Shown: positions 25,581-34,194, counted from the first letter of the stretch. The stretch is 64,000 nt of DNA from Jingyaoa shaoxingensis (GCF_014385005.1 NZ_JACRSZ010000003.1:62001-126000); one strand, 5' to 3'. Made by a program: numbers and translations. The notes: generated from the sequence alone by a model not told the origin.

Positions 25581-26449
25581 TGACAAAACATGTCTGCAAA
25601 ACTATTATATTCGGTGCCGGACAGATTGGGCAGATGACTGCCCGACTTCTTGGAAATTCCTATCAGATCATGTGCTTTGCCGATAATGATCCGCGCAAAC
25701 ATGGACAATTTATTGGTAATATCCCAATCTGTTCTCCATCAAAGGCCGCTGCTCTTCTTCCTGATCTGATTATTCTTGGTGTATTGGATGAAGAGCGGCG
25801 TGGTTCTATGATGCAGCAGATGGAGCACTTGGGCTATCACGGTTCATTTTGTGATTCTTCTGCACTTCGCATGTTCGATGCACGGGTTGCGGTTATGCGC
25901 CTTTTAGCCGAACAGATGCATCAACAAAATATCCCTGGAGATGTGGCAGAACTTGGTGTTTTCCAGGGTGATTTTTCTTGCCTGATCAGTACGGCCTTTC
26001 CGGATCGAAAAATACATCTTTTTGATACTTTTGAAGGCTTTTCAGAAAAAGATATTGCCGTAGAAACCTCCAGGCATCTGTCTCGCGCTAAAACAGGTGA
26101 CTTTTCTTCTACAGATGTAGACTCTGTTCTTCGCATCATGCCTGATTCATCACATGTGATCATCCATAAAGGATGGTTTCCGGATACTTTTTCCGATATT
26201 ACCGATGAAACTTTCTGTTTCGTATCATTAGATGCAGATCTCTATGCTCCAACTGCTGCTGCATTACCTCTGTTTTATGAACGTCTGTCTATCGGCGGAG
26301 TTCTCCTGATCCATGACGTATACAGTACCCAGTTTTCCGGATGTAACAAAGCTGTAGACGAATTCTGCCTGAAACACCACCTGTTTGCAGATCCTGTATG
26401 CGATCTGCATGGAAGTGCTATGATTCGGAAACACTCCATTTTCATCTAA
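25577..26449 (+). CDS. Rossmann-domain plus TylF/MycF-type methyltransferase fusion
   Basis: A 290-aa protein. Residues 1-95 resemble a nucleotide-binding CoA-binding-like or PglD-type Rossmann domain (TIIFGAGQIGQMTARLL at 9-25). Residues ~105-290 are a TylF/MycF-like class I methyltransferase: VAELGVFQGDFSC, LFDTFEGFSEKD, VSLDADLYAPT and GGVLLIHDVY. TylF members are Mg2+-dependent O-methyltransferases of sugars in natural-product pathways. It is translationally coupled to xdhC, and none of the molybdenum hydroxylase maturation pathways I know uses such an enzyme. It could modify the cofactor, a substrate or an unrelated metabolite. Confidence 0.78.
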   Translation: MMTKHVCKTIIFGAGQIGQMTARLLGNSYQIMCFADNDPRKHGQFIGNIPICSPSKAAALLPDLIILGVLDEERRGSMMQQMEHLGYHGSFCDSSALRMFDARVAVMRLLAEQMHQQNIPGDVAELGVFQGDFSCLISTAFPDRKIHLFDTFEGFSEKDIAVETSRHLSRAKTGDFSSTDVDSVLRIMPDSSHVIIHKGWFPDTFSDITDETFCFVSLDADLYAPTAAALPLFYERLSIGGVLLIHDVYSTQFSGCNKAVDEFCLKHHLFADPVCDLHGSAMIRKHSIFI

Positions 26450-26473
26450 AATCTGATTGCAATTACAGGCAGA

Positions 26474-26500
26474 CTGTCCTGAAAACGTAGTTCAGGACAG
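26474..26500. terminator. Hairpin between the methyltransferase gene and folD
   Basis: CTGTCCTGAA (26474-26483) pairs perfectly with 26491-26500 between two convergent genes. CCCCCTCTTC follows on the plus strand; the T-run is weak. Confidence 0.55.
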
Positions 26501-26527
26501 CCCCCTCTTCAGAATTCAGATTGAATC

Positions 26528-27376
26528 CTATAATGTTCTCATAGCTGCTTCTACAACATGACCAACCAGTACAGAAGTTGTAACGCTTCCAACTCCGCCA
26601 GGAACTGGTGTAATGGCATCTACGATTGGCTCTACTGCTGCATAATCAACATCTCCGCATAATTTACCTTCTGCATTTACATTGATTCCTACGTCGATGA
26701 CTGTCTGTCCTTCTTTCACATACTCAGCACCTACCACGCCTGCACGTCCTGCTGCTACGATAATGATATCTGCTTCACGTGCTACTGATGGCATATCCAC
26801 AGTCTTAGTATGGCAAATGGTAACAGTTGCATTCTTCTTTACCAGCATCATAGCTGCCGGTTTACCAACTACCAGGCTTCGTCCGATGACAACCGCTTTT
26901 TTACCTGTACAGTCGATCTGATAATGATCCAGTATCTCCATACAAGCCTGTGGAGTACATGGAGGGAAACCAATCTTCTTTCCGGTAAATACACCTGACA
27001 TAGACAGGTCTGTCATACAGTCTACGTCTTTTTCAGGAGCCAGTGCATTCTCGATCACTGCCTGATTCAGATGTTTTGGTAACGGACGGAATAATAATAC
27101 GCCATGAATATGAGAATCTTTGTTTACTTTATCAATGGTTGCAAGCAGATCTTCCTGTGTAACATCTTCCGGAAGAAGGATTTTTTCACATGCAACACCA
27201 AGAGTTTCACAACGCTTTGTTGCACCCTTTTCATAAGAAATATCACTTGGATTTTCACCTACACGGATGATGCAAAGAGTAGGATTCACACCCTTTTCCT
27301 GGCATGCTGCCACATTTGCTTTGATTCTTTCGTTTAATGCTGCGGTAACTTCCTTACCTAATAACTGTTTTGCCAT
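26528..27376 (-). CDS. folD: Methylene-THF dehydrogenase / methenyl-THF cyclohydrolase
   Basis: A 282-aa FolD of standard length. The frame is open to 27433, but the start at 27376 follows AAAGGAGCTATT. Family motifs include SDISYEKGATKRCETLG (containing the YxxxK catalytic pair), the PLPKHLNQ substrate region, GRSLVVGKPAAMML in the Rossmann domain and the C-terminal PVPGGVGSVTTSVL. It oxidises or reduces methylene-/methenyl-THF in the methyl branch of the Wood-Ljungdahl pathway. It is the last gene of the DUF3786-fchA-folD unit; with fchA present the cyclohydrolase step is encoded twice. Whether NADH or NADPH is used is not visible. Confidence 0.95.
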   Translation of the reverse strand: MAKQLLGKEVTAALNERIKANVAACQEKGVNPTLCIIRVGENPSDISYEKGATKRCETLGVACEKILLPEDVTQEDLLATIDKVNKDSHIHGVLLFRPLPKHLNQAVIENALAPEKDVDCMTDLSMSGVFTGKKIGFPPCTPQACMEILDHYQIDCTGKKAVVIGRSLVVGKPAAMMLVKKNATVTICHTKTVDMPSVAREADIIIVAAGRAGVVGAEYVKEGQTVIDVGINVNAEGKLCGDVDYAAVEPIVDAITPVPGGVGSVTTSVLVGHVVEAAMRTL

Positions 27377-27443
27377 AATAGCTCCTTTCATACCTTTCCT
27401 ATGTAATTTTATAACTGTCCCGTATCTCCACACAGATATACAA

Positions 27444-28073
27444 TTATTTTAAACGGCCTAACACACTGTCAAAGATCTGATCTGCCTTCACGGTATATTC
27501 TTCCAGCATCTTGTCGCACTTTTCATTTAACTGTGCTGCCAGTTCTTTGTCTGCCATGGATTTGGTATTGATATATACATTCAGGCTGGCACCTTTTAAT
27601 GCAGCCTTTGCAAAAGCTACACCAACACCTGCATCACTGATCGCAAGCGTAGATCCCTTTGCGGCAAATTCTGCTATGATATCAATGGCTTCACAGCATT
27701 TTTCCATAATCTCCATCGGAACGGAGCAGGCATCTTTTAATACGATTGCCATTACACGTGCTTTTTCAGCCTTTTCTTCCTCTGTCTCTCTTGGCATGCC
27801 ATAAGCCTTTGAAAGTGGCTCAAATACTTCTGCATCTCTTTCGATCAGACGAAGGAAATCCTTCTGAAGTTGGTCGCATTTACCCTTCAGCTCCCACATT
27901 TCTTCTTCTACTTCTGCGTATTTTTTCTTGCCAACTGTCAGGCTGCCAACCATGTTGCCAAGGGCTGTACCAATTGCGCCAACCAGTGCAGATGCTCCAC
28001 CACCGCCCGGAACCGGTGCTTTTGATGCTAATACTTCCACAAATTCATTGCATGGTACTGTAGAAAATCCCAT
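27444..28073 (-). CDS. fchA: Methenyl-THF cyclohydrolase (FTCD_C family)
   Basis: A 209-aa cyclodeaminase/cyclohydrolase. The signature VPGGGGASALVGAIGTALGN lies at residues 22-41 and the rest is helical as in formiminotransferase-cyclodeaminase C-terminal domains. In acetogens it interconverts formyl-THF and methenyl-THF. GGAGGATGAATT precedes the start, and it lies 14 bases after the DUF3786 gene and 67 before folD. The C1 context favours cyclohydrolase over histidine-degrading cyclodeaminase. Confidence 0.9.
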   Translation of the reverse strand: MGFSTVPCNEFVEVLASKAPVPGGGGASALVGAIGTALGNMVGSLTVGKKKYAEVEEEMWELKGKCDQLQKDFLRLIERDAEVFEPLSKAYGMPRETEEEKAEKARVMAIVLKDACSVPMEIMEKCCEAIDIIAEFAAKGSTLAISDAGVGVAFAKAALKGASLNVYINTKSMADKELAAQLNEKCDKMLEEYTVKADQIFDSVLGRLK

Positions 28074-28087
28074 AATTCATCCTCCAT

Positions 28088-28729
28088 TTACTGCATTTTT
28101 TTTAATGTGGTAATACTTATATCTCCTACAACTGCCAGATCATATGTCTCAAATGACAGTGGGAAATTATCTGAAAATAATATCTGTGATGACGGTGGAA
28201 ACTCATCATCACCAGCCCAGAGAATAAATCTTACAAAATGACCGTTGATAAACTCAATCTCATAAGATACATCTCCGTAAGTCAGCTTCTTCGCACCCAG
28301 GCGTTCCATAATATCTGAGAACTTATCCAGCTTAAATCCAAAACCGTAGGCAAGACGCATCAGGCATCTGCCCTGGAACTGCTGAAAATACAGGTCACCG
28401 CTTGGGAGTTCACGATAAGTCAGAAACTTACCGGTTGAGTCAGACTGTACTCCGTTCAGAAGATAACGGATAGCAAATATCTTTGCATCTACGGCATCTT
28501 CCATAATTGCAAACACATCTTCTGTCTTATCCAGACAGGTTACATTGCACTCCGGCCAACTGATCTCATATGTTCTCTGCAGCATTCTCATGGTAAAGCA
28601 CTTGCGTCCTGTATCATAAGGAATGCCGGTACGAACAGATGCTGCTTCCGGATCCATTGCCTGAAACTGTTCCAGATACTGACCGAAAGGCACCTCTTCA
28701 ATACTATTCTTCGCATAATCTAAATTCAT
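28088..28729 (-). CDS. DUF3786 domain protein in the C1 operon
   Basis: A 213-aa soluble protein I recognise as DUF3786-like. Visible conserved-looking parts are KCFTMRMLQRTYEISWPECN near residue 43-62, ILRYLL-type helix (IFAIRYLLNG), TYRELPSGDLYFQQF and FILWAGDDEFPPSSQILFSD. No catalytic motif is apparent. It heads the fchA-folD unit and sits just behind the corrinoid activator gene. A corrinoid- or folate-related role is suggested by position only. GAGG precedes the start by 6-7 bases. Confidence 0.75.
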   Translation of the reverse strand: MNLDYAKNSIEEVPFGQYLEQFQAMDPEAASVRTGIPYDTGRKCFTMRMLQRTYEISWPECNVTCLDKTEDVFAIMEDAVDAKIFAIRYLLNGVQSDSTGKFLTYRELPSGDLYFQQFQGRCLMRLAYGFGFKLDKFSDIMERLGAKKLTYGDVSYEIEFINGHFVRFILWAGDDEFPPSSQILFSDNFPLSFETYDLAVVGDISITTLKKMQ

Positions 28730-28786
28730 TTTTTACCTCATTTACTCTTTTTGTCCATTTTATCACAAAACACCAGTATAAAGCAA

Positions 28787-28816
28787 CAGGATGTCAGACA
28801 TTTATCTGACATCCTG
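28787..28816 (-). terminator. Terminator after the RACo gene
   Basis: CAGGATGTCAGA pairs perfectly with TCTGACATCCTG around a 6-base loop (28787-28816), followed on the minus strand by TTGCTTTAT. It separates the acsD-acsC-acsE-RACo transcript from the DUF3786-fchA-folD unit, whose own promoter may lie directly behind (TTGCTT and TAAAAT-like boxes). Confidence 0.65.
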
Positions 28817-28900
28817 CAGGAAATCATTCATAATCATTCTGTACTATTTACAGTCCGCACTTATATTCCTTTCGGTTCTTCTGCTGATTTTACCAGACAC

Positions 28901-30823
28901 TTATACAATGCTTGGGAATAATGCAGAATCTGTGTGTGGCAGGAAACATGCTCCTACGAACTCATCCATATAGGCATTGATATTACTCAGTTCGATATAA
29001 GTCATGTTCTGAGCAATCTCATAAACCTTGCGCTCTGCCTCATTGGAATACAGCATTGCATATGCTCCAACCAGAGATGAGTTACCGATGTATTCATACA
29101 GTTCCAGCGGAACATCCGGGAACATACCGATACGGATGGCATTCTGCATATTAATACCACTTCCGATACCGCCTGCGACATAGACATGTTCAATCATAGA
29201 AACATCAAAATCGCAGTAGGACAGCATGGTACGGATGGCAGAGAAAATAGCACCCTTTGCACGAATAAAGCTGTCAATATCTACCTCGGTAATCTCAACA
29301 TCTTTCACAGAACCTGCTTCTTCCTGGAATGCAATTACATAAGAGCCCATACCATGTTCATCATGACGAACTCTCTTGCCTTCTCGTATGAATTTCCCCT
29401 TCGGGCTGATGATCTTACAGCGGAACAATTCTGCAATAATATCAATAATACCAGATCCACAGATACCTACCGGCTTTGTACCAGGATCCCCCACTACAGA
29501 ATAGGTTGGTTCCATGGTTTCTTCATCAATGGTGCATGCCTCAATTGCTCCATCTGTTGCACGCATACCGCAGCTGATATCTCCACCTTCAAAGGCCGGA
29601 CCTGCGGAACAGGCGCAGCTGAACATGAAGTCAGAATTTCCAAATACAATTTCTCCGTTTGTTCCCAAGTCGATGAACAGAGAAAATTCTGGCTTGTTCC
29701 ATACCATACTGACAAATGCACCTGCAGTGATATCACCACCTACATAACTTCCGATATTAGGTGCCAGAATAATATGCGCGTCCTGATTTACATTGATGCC
29801 AATATTATAAGCATAAACAGAATTTGTCTTAAAAAACGATGGTACAAATGGTTCCATACGTACCGGATCTGCAAATACACCTAACAGCAGATGATTCATG
29901 GTTGTGTTGGACGCAATACACAAACGATAAATCTGTGAATGATCCAAATGCGCCTGTCGGCACATGGTATCAATCAAAGGATTAATGGTCTCATCTATTA
30001 CTGCTTTCTGCAATTTTTCGCGTCCGCCAGGCTTTTCGGATTCAATGATACGGTTAATAACATCCGCACCATAACGAATCTGTCCATTTCCGGCAGATCC
30101 TTTGGCAAGGATCTCGCCTGTCAGCATATCGATAATAATTGCAGAGACAGTTGTAGTACCTATATCTACAGCCATACCACCTACAATTACATTTTTTTCC
30201 TTTTCAAATACGTCATAGACAAACAGGTCTTTCGCAGTCTCACGCAATACAACCTGAATCTCAAATTGACTCTTCCGCAATACAAAGGCAAGTTTATTCA
30301 GGGCTGTATAGGATATTCGAATAACATTTACTCCCGTTTGTGCACGAAGTGCACGGGTGAAACGTTCGTTATCTGGCATGGTATCATCCAGTGTCGGTTC
30401 GTTCATTTGCAAAGTAATAACTTTCATGTCATTTTTCAGTGCAATTCCTGCCTGTAAAACCTGTTCTTTTAAGTCATCAAATATTTTTATTTCGTCCGGA
30501 GAACTTAAATCAGCCACTTTCATACGGCTCTTATATGCAGAGGCGATATCCGGAACCATTACCTCTACATCTGCACATACCTTACTACAGCAGGCCAACC
30601 TCCAACCACCTGCATATTCCTCATCAGAGATATGATGAGTTTTCTTTGAATCCAGTTCGCCGCCAAGAAGACGTACCTTGCATTTTCCGCAGGCTGCATT
30701 TCCGTTACATGGGGCATCGATAGCTACGTTTGTTTTTCTCGCTACCTCAAGAAGGTTTTCACCAAGAGCAGCGAAGACGATAACGTCTTCGCTGTTCTCA
30801 AACTTAAATGTAACCTTATACAT
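28901..30823 (-). CDS. acsV: Reductive activator of corrinoid proteins (RACo type, ASKHA ATPase)
   Basis: A 640-aa two-part protein. The N-terminal plant-type [2Fe-2S] domain has Cys39, Cys45 and Cys48 (PCNGNAACGKCKV) with the fourth ligand at Cys78 or 79. The large C-terminal ASKHA-type ATPase domain carries GGMAVDIGTTTVSAIIIDM, CIASNTTMNHLLLG and FIDLGTNGEIV. RACo proteins use ATP and low-potential electrons to restore the inactive Co(II) corrinoid of CFeSP to Co(I). It lies 3 bases after acsE, ideal for coupled expression with its target (acsC/acsD upstream). Confidence 0.93.
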   Translation of the reverse strand: MYKVTFKFENSEDVIVFAALGENLLEVARKTNVAIDAPCNGNAACGKCKVRLLGGELDSKKTHHISDEEYAGGWRLACCSKVCADVEVMVPDIASAYKSRMKVADLSSPDEIKIFDDLKEQVLQAGIALKNDMKVITLQMNEPTLDDTMPDNERFTRALRAQTGVNVIRISYTALNKLAFVLRKSQFEIQVVLRETAKDLFVYDVFEKEKNVIVGGMAVDIGTTTVSAIIIDMLTGEILAKGSAGNGQIRYGADVINRIIESEKPGGREKLQKAVIDETINPLIDTMCRQAHLDHSQIYRLCIASNTTMNHLLLGVFADPVRMEPFVPSFFKTNSVYAYNIGINVNQDAHIILAPNIGSYVGGDITAGAFVSMVWNKPEFSLFIDLGTNGEIVFGNSDFMFSCACSAGPAFEGGDISCGMRATDGAIEACTIDEETMEPTYSVVGDPGTKPVGICGSGIIDIIAELFRCKIISPKGKFIREGKRVRHDEHGMGSYVIAFQEEAGSVKDVEITEVDIDSFIRAKGAIFSAIRTMLSYCDFDVSMIEHVYVAGGIGSGINMQNAIRIGMFPDVPLELYEYIGNSSLVGAYAMLYSNEAERKVYEIAQNMTYIELSNINAYMDEFVGACFLPHTDSALFPSIV

Positions 30824-30826
30824 TTA

Positions 30827-31612
30827 TTAGATCTCCAGATAAGAATCTGCGTACAGAGTGTTTCCTCTGAATACATCACAGGACTTAATGGTTTCCATCA
30901 GTCTCAGGTCGTTAGGGTTAACGATTGCAGAAGTCAGACCCTGCATCATAGCCATAGCTACCAGAGCGGAGTCCATAATTGGACGGATTGTCTTTGGCAT
31001 ACCATTACTGTTGTTTGACAGACCACCTGTAGAGTTCAGACCCATATCAGACAGCATCTTGATGAATTCCAGAACCTGCATCTGTTTGTCCTGCATTCCC
31101 TTTACAACCAGGAATAACGGGTCAAACCACATATCTTCTGCTTCCATTCCATGCTCCATACCTCTTTCCAGAAGCATCTGGCAGTATCCCATACGTTCAT
31201 CATTGTCTTTTGCAATACCTTCTGCATTACACAGAGCGATACAGATTGCATCATTAGCTGCTGCAAGGTCAAGGTATTCAATACGGCTTCCTGCATCTGC
31301 GGAGTTTACAATTGGTTTTCCTTTTTCACGGTTGTATACAGAAATACCAGCTTCGATTGCAGCCATATTCGCTGTATCCAGTGCCAGAGGAACATTATCA
31401 AAGTGGCTCTGAAGTAACTGAACTGCCCACTTCATCAGATCTGGACCGTAACCTTCTGCAGGTCCGATGTTGACATCCAGATAAACTGCTCCAGCATCCA
31501 GCTGCTGTTTTGCTCTTTTCAGGATTGGTTCTTCGTCTCTTTCCAGAAAAGCTTTGTTTACAGCAGGAGCTGTAGTAGAAAGTCTTTCACCGATTGTAAT
31601 AAATTTTGCCAT
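30827..31612 (-). CDS. acsE: Methyl-THF:corrinoid/iron-sulfur protein methyltransferase
   Basis: A 261-aa TIM-barrel pterin-binding enzyme that moves the methyl group from methyl-THF to the CFeSP cobalt. Typical parts are FITIGERLSTT at the N-terminus, DVNIGPAEG for the pterin site, the PIVNSADAGSR strand with the conserved Asn, and GGLSNNSNGMP near residue 196-206. AAGGAGG precedes the start. It is the third gene of the acsD-acsC-acsE-RACo transcript. Confidence 0.97.
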   Translation of the reverse strand: MAKFITIGERLSTTAPAVNKAFLERDEEPILKRAKQQLDAGAVYLDVNIGPAEGYGPDLMKWAVQLLQSHFDNVPLALDTANMAAIEAGISVYNREKGKPIVNSADAGSRIEYLDLAAANDAICIALCNAEGIAKDNDERMGYCQMLLERGMEHGMEAEDMWFDPLFLVVKGMQDKQMQVLEFIKMLSDMGLNSTGGLSNNSNGMPKTIRPIMDSALVAMAMMQGLTSAIVNPNDLRLMETIKSCDVFRGNTLYADSYLEI

Positions 31613-31680
31613 TTTTGTAGCCTCCTTATAGTTTAATTTTTAATAACTATTGCTATTCACTGCTCAAATGTCAAATACTC

Positions 31681-33039
31681 TTATGCTTCTCCGTTAGCCT
31701 GCATGTCTTTCAGGAATTTAACCAGTTCAACTGCTTCTCTAGGAGCAATGATAACTTCCCATCCTGGCAGTTTTGCTTCGATCTCACCCTTCAGTACTGC
31801 AACTTTTCCTGGGATGATCAGCTTACGATTCTTGATCTTGCCTTCGATATCAGCTTCTTTCCAGAATTTTTCGATGGAAGAAGAAGACAGTTTTCCAGCT
31901 GCCCATGCGGTCAGTACAGAAAGTCCGCCTGCATCACTGATGATCAGGTTTACAGGTACTCCTGAACGTTCCAGTTCTCCGGATACCAGGAAGTATGTAA
32001 GAGCGAAGTCAACTGTAGTCAGGCAGATAGAGTTCTCATCTGCACCGTTCAGAGCGTAGATACCTGGTTCTACACGCATTGGCTTCTGAGGGTCTGTGAA
32101 GATGTTCTGACGCAGACCGTACAGAGGCAGTGCTTCAGAATAAGTAATCTCCTGCATAACAACGATAGAACCGTATTTGATTGTAAATACAGCAGCAAGA
32201 GCAGCCTGCAGATGCAGATCATCTTTTGCTACTTTTACAAGGTTTACGATAGATGGGTAACCACATGTTCTGTCGCCATCTTTGATTGCAGCTTTACGAA
32301 GCTGTACAGTATTTGCAAATGTTTCTTTTACAGTAGCGCCTGTGGTATCGATTACCAGGTTCTTGTTTCCAAGTCCTTCAAGTGCTTTTACTGTGTCATA
32401 AATTTCGTTCATATCAGCCCCGCTGACACCAAGAACAACGCCTGCTTCTGTAGCAACAGCGCTCATATCAGCGTAGTTGGCTGGTGTAGCACCATTCAGA
32501 ACTGGTTTGCTGTCTTTACATACAGCCAGAGCAGCTTTTGCTACTTCTACATCTGTACATCCCAGTACCAGAGTTCTGCCAAGTGCAGCAGCTTTCTTTA
32601 CAAGTTCTACATAATCATAAGAACCTTCTGCAGAGTAATTTACATAAATCAGTTCTGCATACATTCTCTCACCGATACGGTCATAATCAACCTTCGGAAC
32701 TTCTGCAAGTTTTGCTTCAATGGTAGCTTCATCCATGCAGTTGCAAAGAGAATCTGCATATCTTGTTTTGTTAACGAATGTTTTTTCATGACGTTCCATA
32801 ACGGTCTCTCCGCCGAGAACCATTTCTTCTGCGCCAGTACCGATTTTGATGCTCTTCATTGGAGGTGCTGTAGCTTCTGATAACTGAGCCTTTGCATCCT
32901 CTGAGAAGTAAGGGCAAGCACTGATATCAGCTGCACCCTGAGCAACTTTCATACAGAAAGCCATACATGTAGGGCTTCCACATTCTTTACAGTTTTTCTT
33001 TGGTGATAATTTAAAAATATCAAGACCTTTTAATGCCAT
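31681..33039 (-). CDS. acsC: Corrinoid/iron-sulfur protein, large (gamma) subunit
   Basis: A 452-aa subunit binding the corrinoid and a [4Fe-4S] cluster. The N-terminal cluster motif gives Cys17, Cys20, Cys25 and Cys42 (KKNCKECGSPTC, then SACPYF), the spacing of known CFeSP. The central TIM barrel and C-terminal corrinoid domain (SDAGGLSVLTAWAAG) follow. It forms a heterodimer with AcsD encoded just upstream (26-base gap, strong AGGAGG). Confidence 0.97.
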   Translation of the reverse strand: MALKGLDIFKLSPKKNCKECGSPTCMAFCMKVAQGAADISACPYFSEDAKAQLSEATAPPMKSIKIGTGAEEMVLGGETVMERHEKTFVNKTRYADSLCNCMDEATIEAKLAEVPKVDYDRIGERMYAELIYVNYSAEGSYDYVELVKKAAALGRTLVLGCTDVEVAKAALAVCKDSKPVLNGATPANYADMSAVATEAGVVLGVSGADMNEIYDTVKALEGLGNKNLVIDTTGATVKETFANTVQLRKAAIKDGDRTCGYPSIVNLVKVAKDDLHLQAALAAVFTIKYGSIVVMQEITYSEALPLYGLRQNIFTDPQKPMRVEPGIYALNGADENSICLTTVDFALTYFLVSGELERSGVPVNLIISDAGGLSVLTAWAAGKLSSSSIEKFWKEADIEGKIKNRKLIIPGKVAVLKGEIEAKLPGWEVIIAPREAVELVKFLKDMQANGEA

Positions 33040-33065
33040 TGTCTTTTATCCTCCTTAAACAGTGA

Positions 33066-34007
33066 TTAAACTAATTCTTTGATCAGTTTGGAAACAGTTG
33101 CTACGGATACAGGATGTTTTAAGATTACGGCATCAGAACCACAAGCTAAATCTGCTGCTGCAGTTTCAACTTCCATATCGATACCACGTCTTTCCTGATC
33201 GCCCCATTCTGGTGTATCTGCTTCTGCCTGTGTTGCTTCTTTTGTAGACCATGTCTCAGATGCAACTGGAGTGATGATAGGCATCTGAAGCTGTGCATCG
33301 TTCTGAGACAGAGCTGCAGATTTAACACGCTGCATGGTGGATGCAACATATTCATATCCGTATCCGGCTGCTGCTGTACCTACATTCATAACAACAGATT
33401 CCGGTTTTACACCTAACTGACTTAATAATACGTTTAACTGTTTTGCGAGGTTAATATCAACAGAAGATTCAGCACCAACTACCTGATTGTAAGCAAGGCC
33501 TGCTGCTGCACCAACTGTTTTGTAGTTTTCTTCTTTTGCTGCCAGAATCAGAGCATTCTTTCCCTGAACAGCTTCAGCTGCTTTACCAAGAAGCTCAGCA
33601 TCTCTTTCAGCATTTTTGCTTCCGCAGATAACCAGTGGAAGGTCTACTGCTTCCGCAACTTCTTTTACCATAGCGATCAGTTCGTCTGTAGATTTGTTAG
33701 CGCCGTTAGGGTCGCCACCTTCCAGACGGAAGCTTAAAAAATCAACACCTTCAAAAGAAGCTGCTTTCTTTGCGATTTCTCCAATTGTAGAACATCCTTC
33801 GTAATACTTCTGAATGCATTCCGGTTCATGTTCCATACCAAAGTCTGTAATTTCAATACCTACTTTTGGAGCATTTGCAAATGGAGCATCGAAGCTCTGT
33901 AATGGAAGTGCATTTTCGCCACCAAGTGTGATTGCTTTGTCACCTGTTCCAATTGTAACAGTTTTAATGCTGGCATTAAATTTTCCTGATTTTGCTGTGA
34001 ACGGCAT
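33066..34007 (-). CDS. acsD: Corrinoid/iron-sulfur protein, small (delta) subunit
   Basis: A 313-aa TIM-barrel protein of typical AcsD length. It starts with a beta-rich KFNASIKTVTIG segment, has GGENALPLQSFDAPFANAP, and the DFLSFRLEGGDPNG barrel region. It pairs with AcsC to carry the methyl group to acetyl-CoA synthase. GAAGGAGG lies before the start. It is the first gene behind the internal promoter at 34105-34133, separated from acsB by 235 bases with two large hairpins. Confidence 0.96.
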   Translation of the reverse strand: MPFTAKSGKFNASIKTVTIGTGDKAITLGGENALPLQSFDAPFANAPKVGIEITDFGMEHEPECIQKYYEGCSTIGEIAKKAASFEGVDFLSFRLEGGDPNGANKSTDELIAMVKEVAEAVDLPLVICGSKNAERDAELLGKAAEAVQGKNALILAAKEENYKTVGAAAGLAYNQVVGAESSVDINLAKQLNVLLSQLGVKPESVVMNVGTAAAGYGYEYVASTMQRVKSAALSQNDAQLQMPIITPVASETWSTKEATQAEADTPEWGDQERRGIDMEVETAAADLACGSDAVILKHPVSVATVSKLIKELV

Positions 34008-34038
34008 TTTTCAATTTCCTCCTTCAGTTTTCAACCGC

Positions 34039-34079
34039 CACAAACTGACCGCATATTGTTCTTATGCAGTCAGTTTGTG
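34039..34079 (-). promoter_or_regulatory. Stable hairpin in the acsD leader
   Basis: CACAAACTGAC (34079-34069 on the minus strand) pairs perfectly with 34049-34039, with an additional short GCATA/TATGC stem inside. It lies between the internal promoter and the acsD ribosome binding site and could stabilise the mRNA 5' end or mark a processing site. No T-run follows. Confidence 0.55.
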
Positions 34080-34104
34080 TCTATTTTAACAATAATTCTT
34101 CCTT

Positions 34105-34133
34105 ATTATATACATATTTTCCCAGAAAATCAA
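34105..34133 (-). promoter_or_regulatory. Internal promoter for acsD-acsC-acsE-RACo
   Basis: TTGATT (34133-34128), a 17-base spacer and TATAAT (34110-34105) on the minus strand. A perfect Rex half-site TTAACAA with a poor second half (34075-34092, 15/18 overall) lies around the expected start site. Confidence 0.7.
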
Positions 34134-34140
34134 GCATTTG

Positions 34141-34194
34141 TGCTACTTGCATTTCGATTTATGATTTTTGTATAAGAATCAAATGCAAGTAGCA
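34141..34194 (-). terminator. Large hairpin after acsB (possible terminator or 3'-end stabiliser)
   Basis: TGCTACTTGCATTT (34194-34181 read on the minus strand) pairs perfectly with 34154-34141, and GATT/AATC can extend the pairing inside. It lies 49 bases after the acsB stop and just before the internal promoter. There is no strong T-run, so it may act as a 3'-end stabiliser after processing. Confidence 0.5.

Noticed and set aside
29186..29884. 232-codon frame antisense to the RACo gene
   Set aside because: Opposite a conserved enzyme and without a ribosome binding site or recognisable domain.
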